DNA of 64,000 nucleotides. Origin: Mycolicibacterium sp. MU0053. Its GTDB lineage: Bacteria; Actinomycetota; Actinomycetes; Mycobacteriales; Mycobacteriaceae. Below, in pieces: positions 36,127-45,396 of the stretch (its first letter is position 1; every line of letters begins with the position of its first letter). A program made the position numbers and the translations under genes. The notes under the pieces are model-generated. The model searched no databases and was not told where the DNA came from. It saw only the letters and a program-made list of their open reading frames with translations. The stretch covers positions 4,898,001 to 4,962,000 of the forward strand of contig NZ_OY726397.1 in assembly GCF_963378095.1 (NCBI RefSeq), written 5' to 3'.

Positions 36127-37301
36127 CAGCCGGTTCCCGGGGGGAGGCCGGTCGGCGGCGGATCGACTGCCGGTGGCGGTGGGCCGTTGGGAGACTCCGC
36201 GATCGGAGCGGTCACCGGATTCCCGCCGTAGAACGCGTTGTAGCCGGGATCTCCTGGTGCCGGCACCAAGGGCAGATCGGAGTTCCCCCACCGCGTACCG
36301 GCAGCCAGTCCCTTCTTCAGGCGGTGCTGAGTCAGGTCGATGGTGACAAAGAGGTTCATGTAGTCGCCACGGATCCCCCGGTCGATGAGGTTTTGGCCCA
36401 GCGGATAGACCGGGGCGAAGGCGATCGCATCGTCGATGTCGGGGCCCACATCGGCCAGCGCTGCGACGGTCGGAACGAGGTTACGCAGGTTGCGGACCAG
36501 ATCGGCCCCGGCATCGTCGATCAATCCGCGGGCGGTGTCGGCGAAGATGCGCAATTTATCCAGGGCCGTGGTGAATCGGGTGCGTTCCCGATTGAGCACC
36601 GCCAGCGCCGGCGGGATCCGTTCCAGTGCCGCGCTGACAATGTCCCGCTGGGAAGCCAAGGTCGCGGCGAGCCGGTTCATCGCTGCGATGGAAGCGATGA
36701 CGTTGTCGCGTTGCTGATCGAAGACGCCGACGAAGCGGTCGAGGCGGGCCAGCAGGTTCCGGGCCTGGCTCTGACTTCCGGACAGCGCGGCGCCGAAGTT
36801 GTGCACGATGTCGCCGATTTGCCCCAAACCGCCGGCGTTCACCACCGTCGACAGCGACGCCAAGGTCTGTTCGGTGGACGGGTACGCCCGCGACCGGTCG
36901 GGCGCGATGGTGGCGCCGGGTTCGAGCCGACCGCCCACCGGTTCCCCCAACGGGGCGTCGAGGGCGACGTGCATGGATCCCAGCAGGCTGGTCTGGCCGA
37001 CGGTGGCCACCGCGTTGCCCGGGACGGCGACGTCGGATCGAACCGAGATCTCGACGTGGGCCTGCCAATGGTTCAGGCGCATCGAACGGACACTGCCCAC
37101 CACTACGTCGTCGATCAGCACCGGCGAGTTCGGTTCCAGCGTGCCGACGTTCGCGAGTAGAACGTGGTAGACGACGCCGTCGGCGCCGCGTCCGACGACG
37201 CCGGGCAGCGGCAGCGAGTTGATCCCCTGAAACGCACACCCCGGCAGCAGTGCACAGCACCCGACGGCGAACGCGCGGCGCAGCAGTCGTGTGGTCCTCA
37301 T
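36126..37301 (-). CDS. MCE family lipoprotein, MceE position
   Basis: A 391-residue MCE protein with a lipoprotein signal: a basic start, a hydrophobic core, and LLPGC with the cysteine at residue 22, as in LprK-type MceE proteins. The MCE domain (YHVLLANVGTLEPNSPVLIDDVVVGSVRSM) follows at about 45-120. It would anchor the Mce complex in the outer leaflet of the plasma membrane. ATG at 37301 overlaps the upstream stop by four bases. Confidence 0.93.
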   Translation of the reverse strand: MRTTRLLRRAFAVGCCALLPGCAFQGINSLPLPGVVGRGADGVVYHVLLANVGTLEPNSPVLIDDVVVGSVRSMRLNHWQAHVEISVRSDVAVPGNAVATVGQTSLLGSMHVALDAPLGEPVGGRLEPGATIAPDRSRAYPSTEQTLASLSTVVNAGGLGQIGDIVHNFGAALSGSQSQARNLLARLDRFVGVFDQQRDNVIASIAAMNRLAATLASQRDIVSAALERIPPALAVLNRERTRFTTALDKLRIFADTARGLIDDAGADLVRNLRNLVPTVAALADVGPDIDDAIAFAPVYPLGQNLIDRGIRGDYMNLFVTIDLTQHRLKKGLAAGTRWGNSDLPLVPAPGDPGYNAFYGGNPVTAPIAESPNGPPPPAVDPPPTGLPPGTG

Positions 37302-38647
37302 GACGGCGGGCTCCCCGCATCGGGTTGTAGGCCGTGCTGCTCGGCCGGTAAGGGCCGGACCGGTCCGGTCGGCAGGAGAACCTCCGGAAGCTGCGCAGGC
37401 GGGCCCCATCCGGGTGGTGGCGGCACATCCCCGATTCCGGTGTAGGCCGAGACAGCCGGCGGTGGTTCGGGGGCCGCCGGCGGCGGGTCGGCGGCCAGGT
37501 GGGGTTCGGAGTAGATGAGGTCTTCGGGCCGCGGTTGCGCGGTCAACACCGGGTTGAACGGGAAGGGCAGGTAATTGAGGCTCGAGCTCCGCAATGCCGG
37601 ACCGAGGGTCTGTGCGCACAGGCTTGTCGTCGTCGGGGCCGTGATGTTCTCCAGGGCGCCGATCTGTCCGCAGATGAACTTGACCGGGTCGGCGAGGTTG
37701 CTCAAGGTGAACACCCCGCCGGCGGCTCCGGTGCGCGGGTCGAACATGTTGTAGGCGTTGGCGTATGCCGTGGGCGCCACGTGCAACACCTCCTCGAGGT
37801 CCCTGCGGTGATCGACCAGCGTCTGCGTCACGTTGGACAGGCGCTGCACCTGTTCGACCGTCTGGTCCCGGGTGCCGCGGACGAAGCGGGTGACCTCCCC
37901 GATCACCTCGGAAATATTGCGCAGCGCCAGGTCCAGATCGGACCTGCTGCCCTCCAGGACGCTCGACAGCGTGGCCAGCCGACCCTGAAATTGGACGATC
38001 TGATCATTGCTGCTGCGCAATGTGGTGATGAAGTTCTGCAGGTTCCTGACGATGTCGACGAGGTTCCCGCTGCCTTCGGCAAGAATCCGGCCGGCACCGG
38101 AGAGTTGCTCGAGTGTCTCGCGGAGCTTGGTGCCGTTGCCCGCCATCGCACCGGCCGCGCTGTCCACCATGCGCGACACCGTGGTCTCCGCTGCCGCGGC
38201 GGTCGGACCCAGCGCGGTCGCCAGGCGCATCACCTGATCCTTGACCTCATCCCACTCCACGGGCACCGCCGTCCGGTCCGCGGTGATGAGGGCCCCGTCG
38301 GCCATGGTCGGGCCGGTGTCGATATAGGCGGGGGCCAGTTGGACGTAGCGGGCCGCCACCAGGTTCGGCGCGACAATCACAGCCCTCGCCTCAGCCGGGA
38401 TGGGAATTCCGTGCGCGACCTGCAACGTGACGGTGACGTGGGCACCGTCGGGCCGGATGGCGGTGATGGTGCCTACCTTCACCCCGGCCACCCGGACATC
38501 ATCGCCGGGGTAGACCCCGGTCGCCGCGGTAAATTGGGCGGTGATCGTCGTCGGCCGGAATACATTGGCACGCAACAGCACTGCGCACCCGGTCAGCAAC
38601 AGGATCACCAGCGCCGCGGCCAGAGCGGTTCGAGCCCTCGTCATCAC
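37298..38647 (-). CDS. MCE family protein, MceD position
   Basis: A 449-residue MCE protein: a hydrophobic N terminus, an MCE domain (FTAATGVYPGDDVRVAGVKVGTI, about 40-115), a helical stalk and a long Pro-rich C terminus (PPPPGWGPPAQLPE). The N-terminal segment contains LLTGC, which resembles a lipobox although the MceD position is usually a plain membrane anchor. Starts at GTG 38647 (an ATG follows directly); the start overlaps the mceC stop by four bases. Confidence 0.93.
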   Translation of the reverse strand: MMTRARTALAAALVILLLTGCAVLLRANVFRPTTITAQFTAATGVYPGDDVRVAGVKVGTITAIRPDGAHVTVTLQVAHGIPIPAEARAVIVAPNLVAARYVQLAPAYIDTGPTMADGALITADRTAVPVEWDEVKDQVMRLATALGPTAAAAETTVSRMVDSAAGAMAGNGTKLRETLEQLSGAGRILAEGSGNLVDIVRNLQNFITTLRSSNDQIVQFQGRLATLSSVLEGSRSDLDLALRNISEVIGEVTRFVRGTRDQTVEQVQRLSNVTQTLVDHRRDLEEVLHVAPTAYANAYNMFDPRTGAAGGVFTLSNLADPVKFICGQIGALENITAPTTTSLCAQTLGPALRSSSLNYLPFPFNPVLTAQPRPEDLIYSEPHLAADPPPAAPEPPPAVSAYTGIGDVPPPPGWGPPAQLPEVLLPTGPVRPLPAEQHGLQPDAGSPPS

Positions 38648-39726
38648 CGCGGCTCCTCCGGAATCCCGTTGTACGGGAAGGGGAATTCCGAACGTGGACC
38701 GACATTGTCGGGCGGTTGCCCGGCATTGACGCCGCGGCGGAATCCGAAGGCGTAATCGAGGAACGGCTGCAGCAGGGGCGGCAGATCGAGGTTCGGGATG
38801 AATGCGGTGTAGAACGGACCGCTGGCCACGGTCTCGCCCAGCGTCACCTGGAACTTGGCCAGCCCGGGCAGGGCCTTGGCAATGTTGTCCCGGCTGTTCT
38901 CCAACATCGCGGTCACCGCGTTCAGCTTCTCCAGCGTGGGAGCCAACTCCCGTTCGTTCTCGGCCACCAGTCCGGAAAGTTCTCGAGCCACTGCCGATGT
39001 GCCGTTGATGAGGCGGACGATCTCATGTCGGCGTTGAACCAGCACGTCCAGCAAGTCGTTGGCGTTGAGCAGCAGTGTGTTCACCTGCTGACTGCGTTCC
39101 GACAGGATCCCGGTCACCTCGCCGGTACTGGCGAGCAATTCGCTCACGGTGTCGTTGCGCCGGTTGACCGACTGGGACAGCCGGGACAGCCCGTCGAAGG
39201 TCGGCCCCAGCTGTGGAGCGATCCGGTCGATGGTCGCCGCCAGGGTATCCAGCGCCTGGTTCAACGTTTCGGTATTGGTTCCTGCCACATTGGTGGTCAA
39301 CTCGCCGACGGCCTCGGTCAGCGAATAGGGCGACGAGGTCCGGGTGACGGGGATGACCTCGAGCGGTTTCATCGTGGTCGCGCCGTCCGACTCGAGGATG
39401 AGCATCCGCTCGCCGAGCAGCGTCCCGGTCCGGATGTGCGCGGTGGTCTTCGATCCCAATGACACCCTGCTGTCGACGGTGAAGGTGACCTGCGCGTGTC
39501 CGCGCTGCAGTGAAATACCGGATACCGTACCGACTTTGACACCGGCGATCTTCACCTCGTTGCCGGTCCCCAGGCCGCCCGCCTCGGCGAAGGCGGCGTG
39601 GTACTGGATCGCGGAGGCCCAGCTGACAATGCGTTGGGGCGCCAGCCCGATGGCGACGACGAGCAGCATAAGCACCGCTCCGATGAACCCGGTATGAATC
39701 AGGCGCGGTCCGCGGTACCGGTTCAT
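38644..39726 (-). CDS. MCE family protein, MceC position
   Basis: A 360-residue MCE protein with a single N-terminal membrane helix (FIGAVLMLLVVAIGLA), an MCE domain (YHAAFAEAGGLGTGNEVKIAGVKVGTVSGI, about 38-110) and a helical stalk with a short tail. The ATG at 39726 overlaps the mceB stop by four bases, which decides it over the ATG at 39741. Third gene of the operon. Confidence 0.93.
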   Translation of the reverse strand: MNRYRGPRLIHTGFIGAVLMLLVVAIGLAPQRIVSWASAIQYHAAFAEAGGLGTGNEVKIAGVKVGTVSGISLQRGHAQVTFTVDSRVSLGSKTTAHIRTGTLLGERMLILESDGATTMKPLEVIPVTRTSSPYSLTEAVGELTTNVAGTNTETLNQALDTLAATIDRIAPQLGPTFDGLSRLSQSVNRRNDTVSELLASTGEVTGILSERSQQVNTLLLNANDLLDVLVQRRHEIVRLINGTSAVARELSGLVAENERELAPTLEKLNAVTAMLENSRDNIAKALPGLAKFQVTLGETVASGPFYTAFIPNLDLPPLLQPFLDYAFGFRRGVNAGQPPDNVGPRSEFPFPYNGIPEEPR

Positions 39727-40751
39727 GAGGGCTCCGCGCATCGACCGGCTTCTTGTTTGAAGACCGGGAACTGGGCGGTGCGGTTCTGCAGATCCGAGAT
39801 ACGGATGGCGATCGAGCAGATGTAGTAGTTGACGAAGCTTCCATAGGAACCGATCCGGACCAGCTTGCGGTAGTTCTCCGGGGCTTTCTGCAACGCCGTT
39901 TCGATGCGGTCCTTCTTGGCATCGAGTGCGGGCGCCAGCCGGTGGAGCTGGTCGATGGTGGCGGCCAGCGGTGGCCGGGCTTCGCTGAGCAGGTCCACCA
40001 GGGAACTGGTGCCGCTGCTGAGCGCATCGATGGCCGCACCGATGGGTTCACGTTCGGCGGCAAGGCCGCTGATCAACTGCTCGATCTCGTCGACCAGGTC
40101 GGAGAATTGGGCGCCGTCGGAGGCCACGGTGGTCATCGCCACGTTGAGGTTGTCGATGAGTTGCTCGAGGATATGGCCGTTGTCGGCCAGGGCCGTGGTG
40201 AAGCGCGAGGTGCGCGCGAACAGCGATTCCACGGTCCCCTCCTGGCCCTGCAGGACCTGGACGAGTGCTGAGGTCAGCGCGTTGACATCGGCGGGGTTCA
40301 AGCCCTGGATCACCGGTTTGAGGCCGCCGAGCAGCGAGTCCAGATCCAGCGCCGGCGCGGTGCGCTCGACGGGAATCCGGCCGCCGGCAGGCAGGATCGC
40401 GGTGGGGCCCGGTCCGTCCACGAGTTCCAGGTAACGGTCACCCACCAGGTTGAGGTAGCGCACCACGGCCCTGGTCCCGGTGGTCAGGACCGCCGCGCGA
40501 TCGGCGTCGAACTCCACCACGGCGTTCTTCTCGGCAGTCAACGCGACACCGCTGACCCGACCGACCCGTATCCCCGAGATCCGCACGGAGTCACCCTTTT
40601 TCAGGCTCGACACATCCGTGAAGACGGCGCTGTAGCGGTGCGTGTCACCGCCGCGGTACTCGCTGAAGATCACCACCATCAACGCCGTCAGCAGCACCAT
40701 GACCACGGCAAAGGCCCCGAACTTCCACGCGGTCCGGTTCGTGCGGCTCAC
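39723..40751 (-). CDS. MCE family protein, MceB position
   Basis: A 342-residue MCE protein with an N-terminal helix (FGAFAVVMVLLTALMVVIF), an MCE domain (YSAVFTDVSSLKKGDSVRISGIRVGRVSGV), a helical stalk and the typical short Cys-containing end (SFVNYYICSIAIRI...AGRCAEPS). GTG start, with its first four bases overlapping the mceA stop. Second gene of the operon. Confidence 0.93.
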   Translation of the reverse strand: MSRTNRTAWKFGAFAVVMVLLTALMVVIFSEYRGGDTHRYSAVFTDVSSLKKGDSVRISGIRVGRVSGVALTAEKNAVVEFDADRAAVLTTGTRAVVRYLNLVGDRYLELVDGPGPTAILPAGGRIPVERTAPALDLDSLLGGLKPVIQGLNPADVNALTSALVQVLQGQEGTVESLFARTSRFTTALADNGHILEQLIDNLNVAMTTVASDGAQFSDLVDEIEQLISGLAAEREPIGAAIDALSSGTSSLVDLLSEARPPLAATIDQLHRLAPALDAKKDRIETALQKAPENYRKLVRIGSYGSFVNYYICSIAIRISDLQNRTAQFPVFKQEAGRCAEPS

Positions 40752-41983
40752 CCTGGTTGTCCGATCTGCGCCGTGTTACGCGGCGGGCCGTCCAGCGGAC
40801 CGAACAACGCCTGCTTGAGGCCGTCGTAGTTGAGCAGGATCCCCTTGTTGTCGTATTTCCACGGGTTGGCCCCGGTATCGGCGACGACGTAGGGGGCCCG
40901 GGTATCGAACGGGACCACGGGCATGTGCGTGCACTGCGGTCCGCCCTTGGCGGCCACCTTGGGCAGGTTCGAGGGGTAGCGCCACCGCTCCTGCCCCCAG
41001 AGGAAGCCAGCCAGGACCTCCACTCCGGGTGGCTTGAGCGGCGTGGCCTGCGCCATGGTCACCACACCCCCGAGTCCGCAGGTCAGCGCCGGTCCGTACT
41101 GATTGGTCAGATCGGTGACCGGTGCCAGCAGATGCAATGTCTCGGTCAACGGGGTGCGGTTGGCAGCCAGCACATCGGTGCCGATGTCGGCCAACCCGAT
41201 GACGCTCACCAGCAGGGCATCGAGGTTGTGCTGCTCGTCGACGATCGACCGGCCGATCTGGCCGGCATTGGCTGCCGTGGTCATCAGGTCGGGGGCGGCG
41301 TCGGCATAGGTATCCAGCACGGGCGGCAACACCGCGACGTCATGGGCCAGCGTCGGCAGGCTCGGCTCGAGTTCGGCCAACAGAGCGTCGAAGTCGGCAA
41401 TCGTAGCGCCCAGTTGCGCTCCGCGGCCGTTGACCCCGGAGGCCAACGCGCCCAGCGTTTGATTCAACTTCTCCGGTTCGACGGCCGACAGTACGGCGGA
41501 CAGCCTCTCGAAGACCGTGTTGACCTCCACCGTGACCCGCTCGGCCTGCACGACCGCCCCGGGCCGCATCGGCGCCGCGGCCGGTTCCGTCGGCGGGAGA
41601 AACTGGATGAACTTCGCGCCGAACACCGTCGGCGACGTGATGTCCACCCGAGCGTTGGACGGAATCACGTCCAACCGGTTCGGCACCATCGCAAGGTGGA
41701 TCGCCGTGGTGCCGTTGTCGAGTTGTTCGATCGAGTCGACCCGTCCCACCTGCACGCCGAGCATCTTCACCTTGGCGTCGGGATTCATCACGAGCCCACT
41801 GCGGGCTGCGAGCACGGTGACCGGCACACTGGCTTCGAAAGAGCCGCGAAAAAAGGCTGCCGACAGGGCCACCAGCCCGACCATTCCGGCCACGGTGAGT
41901 ACGCCGAGGATGGGGCGAATCAGGTGATCTCGCGTTCCCGGCCGGTTCGGCTGGAACCCACTGGGCCGACCTATCCGCTGCAT
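40748..41983 (-). CDS. MCE family protein, MceA position
   Basis: A 411-residue MCE protein: membrane helix (LGVLTVAGMVGLVALSAAFF, about residues 27-46), an MCE domain (VLAARSGLVMNPDAKVKMLGVQVGRV) and a helical stalk. It is the first gene of a six-gene operon in canonical A-F order. The YrbEA/YrbEB permease genes that normally precede mceA are absent: the next gene upstream, 604 bases away, is a divergent regulator. ATG with GGGGGGAG upstream. Confidence 0.93.
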   Translation of the reverse strand: MQRIGRPSGFQPNRPGTRDHLIRPILGVLTVAGMVGLVALSAAFFRGSFEASVPVTVLAARSGLVMNPDAKVKMLGVQVGRVDSIEQLDNGTTAIHLAMVPNRLDVIPSNARVDITSPTVFGAKFIQFLPPTEPAAAPMRPGAVVQAERVTVEVNTVFERLSAVLSAVEPEKLNQTLGALASGVNGRGAQLGATIADFDALLAELEPSLPTLAHDVAVLPPVLDTYADAAPDLMTTAANAGQIGRSIVDEQHNLDALLVSVIGLADIGTDVLAANRTPLTETLHLLAPVTDLTNQYGPALTCGLGGVVTMAQATPLKPPGVEVLAGFLWGQERWRYPSNLPKVAAKGGPQCTHMPVVPFDTRAPYVVADTGANPWKYDNKGILLNYDGLKQALFGPLDGPPRNTAQIGQPG

Positions 41984-42177
41984 CGTGAGCTCCCCCCGGT
42001 CGCCGTCACCCTGTGAAAGGTGCGGCGCTGTCGCGGTATCCGGCGGGCCTCTCCCGGCCTCTGTCGGCCGGCGGCCGTGAGCATTTCGCGGATCTGGACG
42101 TGGGCTACCTCCGTCGGTGGTGGACCCGATCGGGCCCGGCGACTTCCCGAAAGCTGAGCGTGGGTGAGGTTACGACA

Positions 42178-42193
42178 GAAACAGATGTTAGGT
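42178..42193 (+). promoter_or_regulatory. 16-base regulon element (site E)
   Basis: GAAACAGATGTTAGGT, the best match to the consensus, about 195 bases before mceA and 395 before the tandem-TetR gene. Confidence 0.6.
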
Positions 42194-42370
42194 CAATAGC
42201 GGCTCATAGTCCCGGTCCGCGGGACCCGCTCGGCGATACCCCGAGCCGACACCACCCGTCCGAAGCTGACAGCGGTTATTTACGTTGATGTCGGGATAAT
42301 CGGCTTACTTCTGGGCCGGCGACCGCGGAGTCCAGACCCTTCGCGCCAACGGTGACGGGGCGGGCCAACC

Positions 42371-42386
42371 GAAACAAACCTTAGGG
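42371..42386 (+). promoter_or_regulatory. 16-base regulon element (site G)
   Basis: GAAACAAACCTTAGGG, a variant copy about 200 bases upstream of the tandem-TetR gene. It keeps the GAAACA and TTAGG ends. Confidence 0.45.
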
Positions 42387-42587
42387 AATTTGTAACTTTG
42401 GGTGGCCGGCGGTAGACACGCTGCACTCCCGCTCCGATTGGGTCATCGGGATCATCGCGACACGCGCCGACCATCTGATAGCGTTTGCCGTTACCGCGGG
42501 CTTCGCCACACCGGTGCCCGAGAGTTCGACGCGACGATGGTGTTTGACCGCTCGGCGCGATGTGAGTTCGGCGGCCTTGGAGGTGTG

Positions 42588-43901
42588 ATGTCGCTCCACC
42601 AGTCCTCCGGCGCTAGCGGGTCCAACAAAAAGCGCCCCCGTGCGCGACCGACCGACACGGCCCCCCGGGACAGTTCGCGACGTGCCGAAATTCTGACGAC
42701 CGCCGAGTCCTTGATCGCCACAACAGGTTTGCGAACCTCCCTTCAGGAGATCGCCAACGCCGCAGGAATACTGACCGGAAGCCTCTATCACCACTTTGCC
42801 TCCAAAGAGGATTTGCTGATCGAATTGGTCCGCCGCTACCACGCGGATATCGCACAAGTGGGGACCGCCGCACTGCGCAGACTGGACGCCGCCGACTCGG
42901 CCAGCGTCGAGGACAGGGTCATCGAATTGGCTTCGGAGATCGCCCGATGCGCGGTCCGCAACAGAGCCGCGCTCCAGATGTCCTTCTTTGAGGCACCCAC
43001 GGAGAGTCCCGAGTTGATGGCGTTGCTGCGTCAGCGCCCGGTCGCCATCCAGGACGCCATGGTGCAGACGCTGCGGGCCGGGCGGTGGAGTGGGTACCTG
43101 CGCTCCGACGTCGATCTCGTCCCGCTCGCCGACCGCATCTGCCAATCCCTGCTACACGTGGGCCTCGACGTCATCCGTCGCGATGCGTCGACCGAAGACG
43201 TTGCCACGGTGCTCTGCCAGCTTCTACTGCATGGTGTTGCGGCGCAGCCCGTTGACAATGACCGACTGGATCGGTCCGCTGCCCGTGCTGCGGCAGATCA
43301 GTTCGTCCGCCAATGGGAATCCACCGACAGCACCGGTGGAAAGTTCGAGCACATTCAGCGTTCGGCACGCACGGTGTTCGGCCGCAAAGGCTTTGAACTC
43401 ACCACCATCAGAGACATTGCCGCCGAGGCCGGACTCAACGCCGCTACCGTCTATCGGGTGATCGGCTCCATGGATCAATTGCTGGCATCGATAATGCAGG
43501 CGTTCGGCGAGAAGGTCAGTGCCGCGATCGTCGCCGCCCTCAGTTCGGAGTCCAGCGCCGTTGAGAAGCTCGATGCGCTGACGTGGATCCATATCAACGC
43601 GGTCCTACGCTTCCCCGACGAGTGGAAGATCCAACTCGCCTGGATGCGCCACTCGGCTCCCGACAGCCGCAACCCCGCCCATGCCTTTGACGAACGGATG
43701 CAGGATTTGTCGGATCTGCTTTCCGCCGGCCTGCGCCAGGGCGAATTGCGCGTCGTCGCCCCCTCCCTACTCGGCCTCCTGACCCGGTGCGTCATCGACG
43801 TCCTGTGGCTACCGGAGAACCTCATTCAGGACCTCGGTCCCGAGACTGCGTTGGCCATGGCGCGCGACGACGTGATCCGGGGCATCGTCAACCGCGGCTG
43901 A
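42588..43901 (+). CDS. Tandem TetR regulator (Mce3R-like architecture), divergent from mce operon
   Basis: A 437-residue double-TetR protein. The first helix-turn-helix is LRTSLQEIANAAGILTGSLYHHFASKED (about residues 47-75); the second is TTIRDIAAEAGLNAATVYRVIGSMDQ (about 265-295). It is closely similar along its length to the regulator at 30645. Its place divergent from an mce operon copies that of Mce3R and mce3 in M. tuberculosis, so control of the mce genes is likely, and control of the shared 16-base sites is a hypothesis. ATG at 42588 with GGAGGT; an in-frame ATG at 42537 lacks such a site. Confidence 0.92.
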   Translation: MSLHQSSGASGSNKKRPRARPTDTAPRDSSRRAEILTTAESLIATTGLRTSLQEIANAAGILTGSLYHHFASKEDLLIELVRRYHADIAQVGTAALRRLDAADSASVEDRVIELASEIARCAVRNRAALQMSFFEAPTESPELMALLRQRPVAIQDAMVQTLRAGRWSGYLRSDVDLVPLADRICQSLLHVGLDVIRRDASTEDVATVLCQLLLHGVAAQPVDNDRLDRSAARAAADQFVRQWESTDSTGGKFEHIQRSARTVFGRKGFELTTIRDIAAEAGLNAATVYRVIGSMDQLLASIMQAFGEKVSAAIVAALSSESSAVEKLDALTWIHINAVLRFPDEWKIQLAWMRHSAPDSRNPAHAFDERMQDLSDLLSAGLRQGELRVVAPSLLGLLTRCVIDVLWLPENLIQDLGPETALAMARDDVIRGIVNRG

Positions 43902-43934
43902 TCGTCCTCGCCGCGGCGGGGCCCTCGGCACAGT

Positions 43935-43950
43935 GAAACAGATGTCTGGT
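43935..43950 (+). promoter_or_regulatory. 16-base regulon element (site F)
   Basis: GAAACAGATGTCTGGT, 156 bases upstream of the P450 at 44106. A further half-site GTTAGGT is at 43976-43982. Confidence 0.5.
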
Positions 43951-44043
43951 GCACATCGGCGCAACGATGGGCCGCGTTAGGTCATCTTTGGACGGAGCTA
44001 CCCTGCCATTGACCGCCTGACGAGATTGACGCTAGTCTGGCCC

Positions 44044-44059
44044 AGAACAAAGGTTAGGT
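44044..44059 (+). promoter_or_regulatory. 16-base regulon element (site D)
   Basis: AGAACAAAGGTTAGGT, followed by T, 47 bases before the P450 start. TAGGTT is placed as a -10 box would be for a leader of about 40 bases. Confidence 0.55.
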
Positions 44060-44105
44060 TTCCGCGGCCCTGAATCGTGCATCCCAACTGGAGCGGGAGA
44101 GTCTT

Positions 44106-45374
44106 GTGACCGACTTCGAAACAGTGGACTTCTTCACCGACGAATCGCTGGTTGCGGACCCCTATCCGTACTTCGACCACCTGCGGTCAAAGTGCCCGGT
44201 GACCCCCGCGACCCCGTTCGATGTCCTGGCCGTCACCGGGTACGAAGAAGCACTGGCGATCTACAAGGACCCGGCCTTCTCCTCGTGTGTGGCAGTGGCG
44301 GGCCCATTCTCAGGCCTACCGTTCGGGCCCGGCGACTCCGACGACGTGTCGGAGTTGATCGCTCAACACCGCAGTCAGGTGCCGCTGGCCGAACACATCA
44401 CCACCGAGGACCCGCCGGTGCACACCCGCACCCGCGCCCTGCTCAACCGACTGATCACCCCCAAACGTCTGAGCGAGAACGAAGAGTTCATGTGGCGGTT
44501 GGCCGACCAGCAACTCGACACGTTCCTCGAACGCGGCGCGTGCGAGTTCCTGGCCGACTACGCCAAACCGTTCTCGCTGTTGGTGATCGCCGACCTGTTG
44601 GGTGTGCCCGCGGAAGACCACGAGGAGTTCAAAGCGGCGTTCGCGCTCTCGCAGGTCGGCGAACTCGGCCAGGAAGCGCCTACCGACCACAATCCGCTGA
44701 GCTGGCTGAACGAAAAATTCTACGGCTACATCGAGGATCGGCGGCGCGCCCCGCGGGAGGACGTACTGACCGAGCTTGCCCAGGCAAAACACGAGGACGG
44801 GTCGACGCCGGACATCGAACTGGTCATGAATCTGTCGACATTCTTGTTCGCGGCCGGCACCGAAACCACCACGAAGCTGGTGAGTTCCGCGGTGCGATTC
44901 ATGGGCGAGAACCCGGGCGCGGAGGCCGACCTACGTGCCGACCGCGGCAGGATCCCGGCGTTTCTGGAGGAAACGCTGCGGTTGGAGAGTCCGGTCAAGG
45001 CGCACTTCCGGATGGCGAGCACCACGACCAAGGTGGGCGACGTGGAGGTCCCGGCCGGCACCACCGTTATGGTGCTGCCCGGCGCCTGCAATCGCGATGG
45101 TCAAAAATTCGTTGACCCAAACACATTCCGACCCGACCGCAAAAACGTGCGCGAGCAAATCGCGTTCATTCGCGGGGTGCACTCCTGCCCGGGGGCGCCG
45201 CTGGCACGTGCCGAAGGCCGGGTTTCGCTCAATCAAATCCTCGATCGGATGTCCGACATCACGATTTCCGAGGAACACCACGGACCGGCCAACGACCGCC
45301 GCTACGTCTACGAGCCGACCTTCATCATGCGCGGACTCAGCGCACTCCACATCAACTTCAAACCACTCGACTGA
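44106..45374 (+). CDS. Cytochrome P450
   Basis: A 422-residue P450 of a separate subfamily. The I helix is AAGTETT, the K helix EETLR and the heme loop FIRGVHSCPG, which keeps FxxGxxxCxG but with an unusual Pro after the cysteine. GTG start at 44106, the only one fitting the N terminus (TVDFFTDESLVADPYPYFDHLR). It forms a two-gene unit with the mycofactocin-type SDR 22 bases downstream, suggesting hydroxylation followed by alcohol oxidation. Two regulon elements lie upstream. Confidence 0.93.
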   Translation: MTDFETVDFFTDESLVADPYPYFDHLRSKCPVTPATPFDVLAVTGYEEALAIYKDPAFSSCVAVAGPFSGLPFGPGDSDDVSELIAQHRSQVPLAEHITTEDPPVHTRTRALLNRLITPKRLSENEEFMWRLADQQLDTFLERGACEFLADYAKPFSLLVIADLLGVPAEDHEEFKAAFALSQVGELGQEAPTDHNPLSWLNEKFYGYIEDRRRAPREDVLTELAQAKHEDGSTPDIELVMNLSTFLFAAGTETTTKLVSSAVRFMGENPGAEADLRADRGRIPAFLEETLRLESPVKAHFRMASTTTKVGDVEVPAGTTVMVLPGACNRDGQKFVDPNTFRPDRKNVREQIAFIRGVHSCPGAPLARAEGRVSLNQILDRMSDITISEEHHGPANDRRYVYEPTFIMRGLSALHINFKPLD

Positions 45375-45396
45375 GCTAACGGAAAAGGACCCCCAG

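Larger units (their letters stand above)
41984..42587. other. 604-base divergent control region between mceA and tandem-TetR gene
   Basis: No supportable gene is seen. It holds two copies of the 16-base regulon element (42178-42193 and 42371-42386), both oriented toward the regulator gene but placed where either promoter could be controlled. It ends with GGAGGT, the ribosome site for 42588. The length is unusual for this densely packed window, and the AT-rich pocket around 42270-42400 is the likely regulator promoter. Confidence 0.6.

Noticed and set aside
43976..43982. GTTAGGT near site F as an eighth regulon copy
   Set aside because: Only the right half matches; the left half is lacking.
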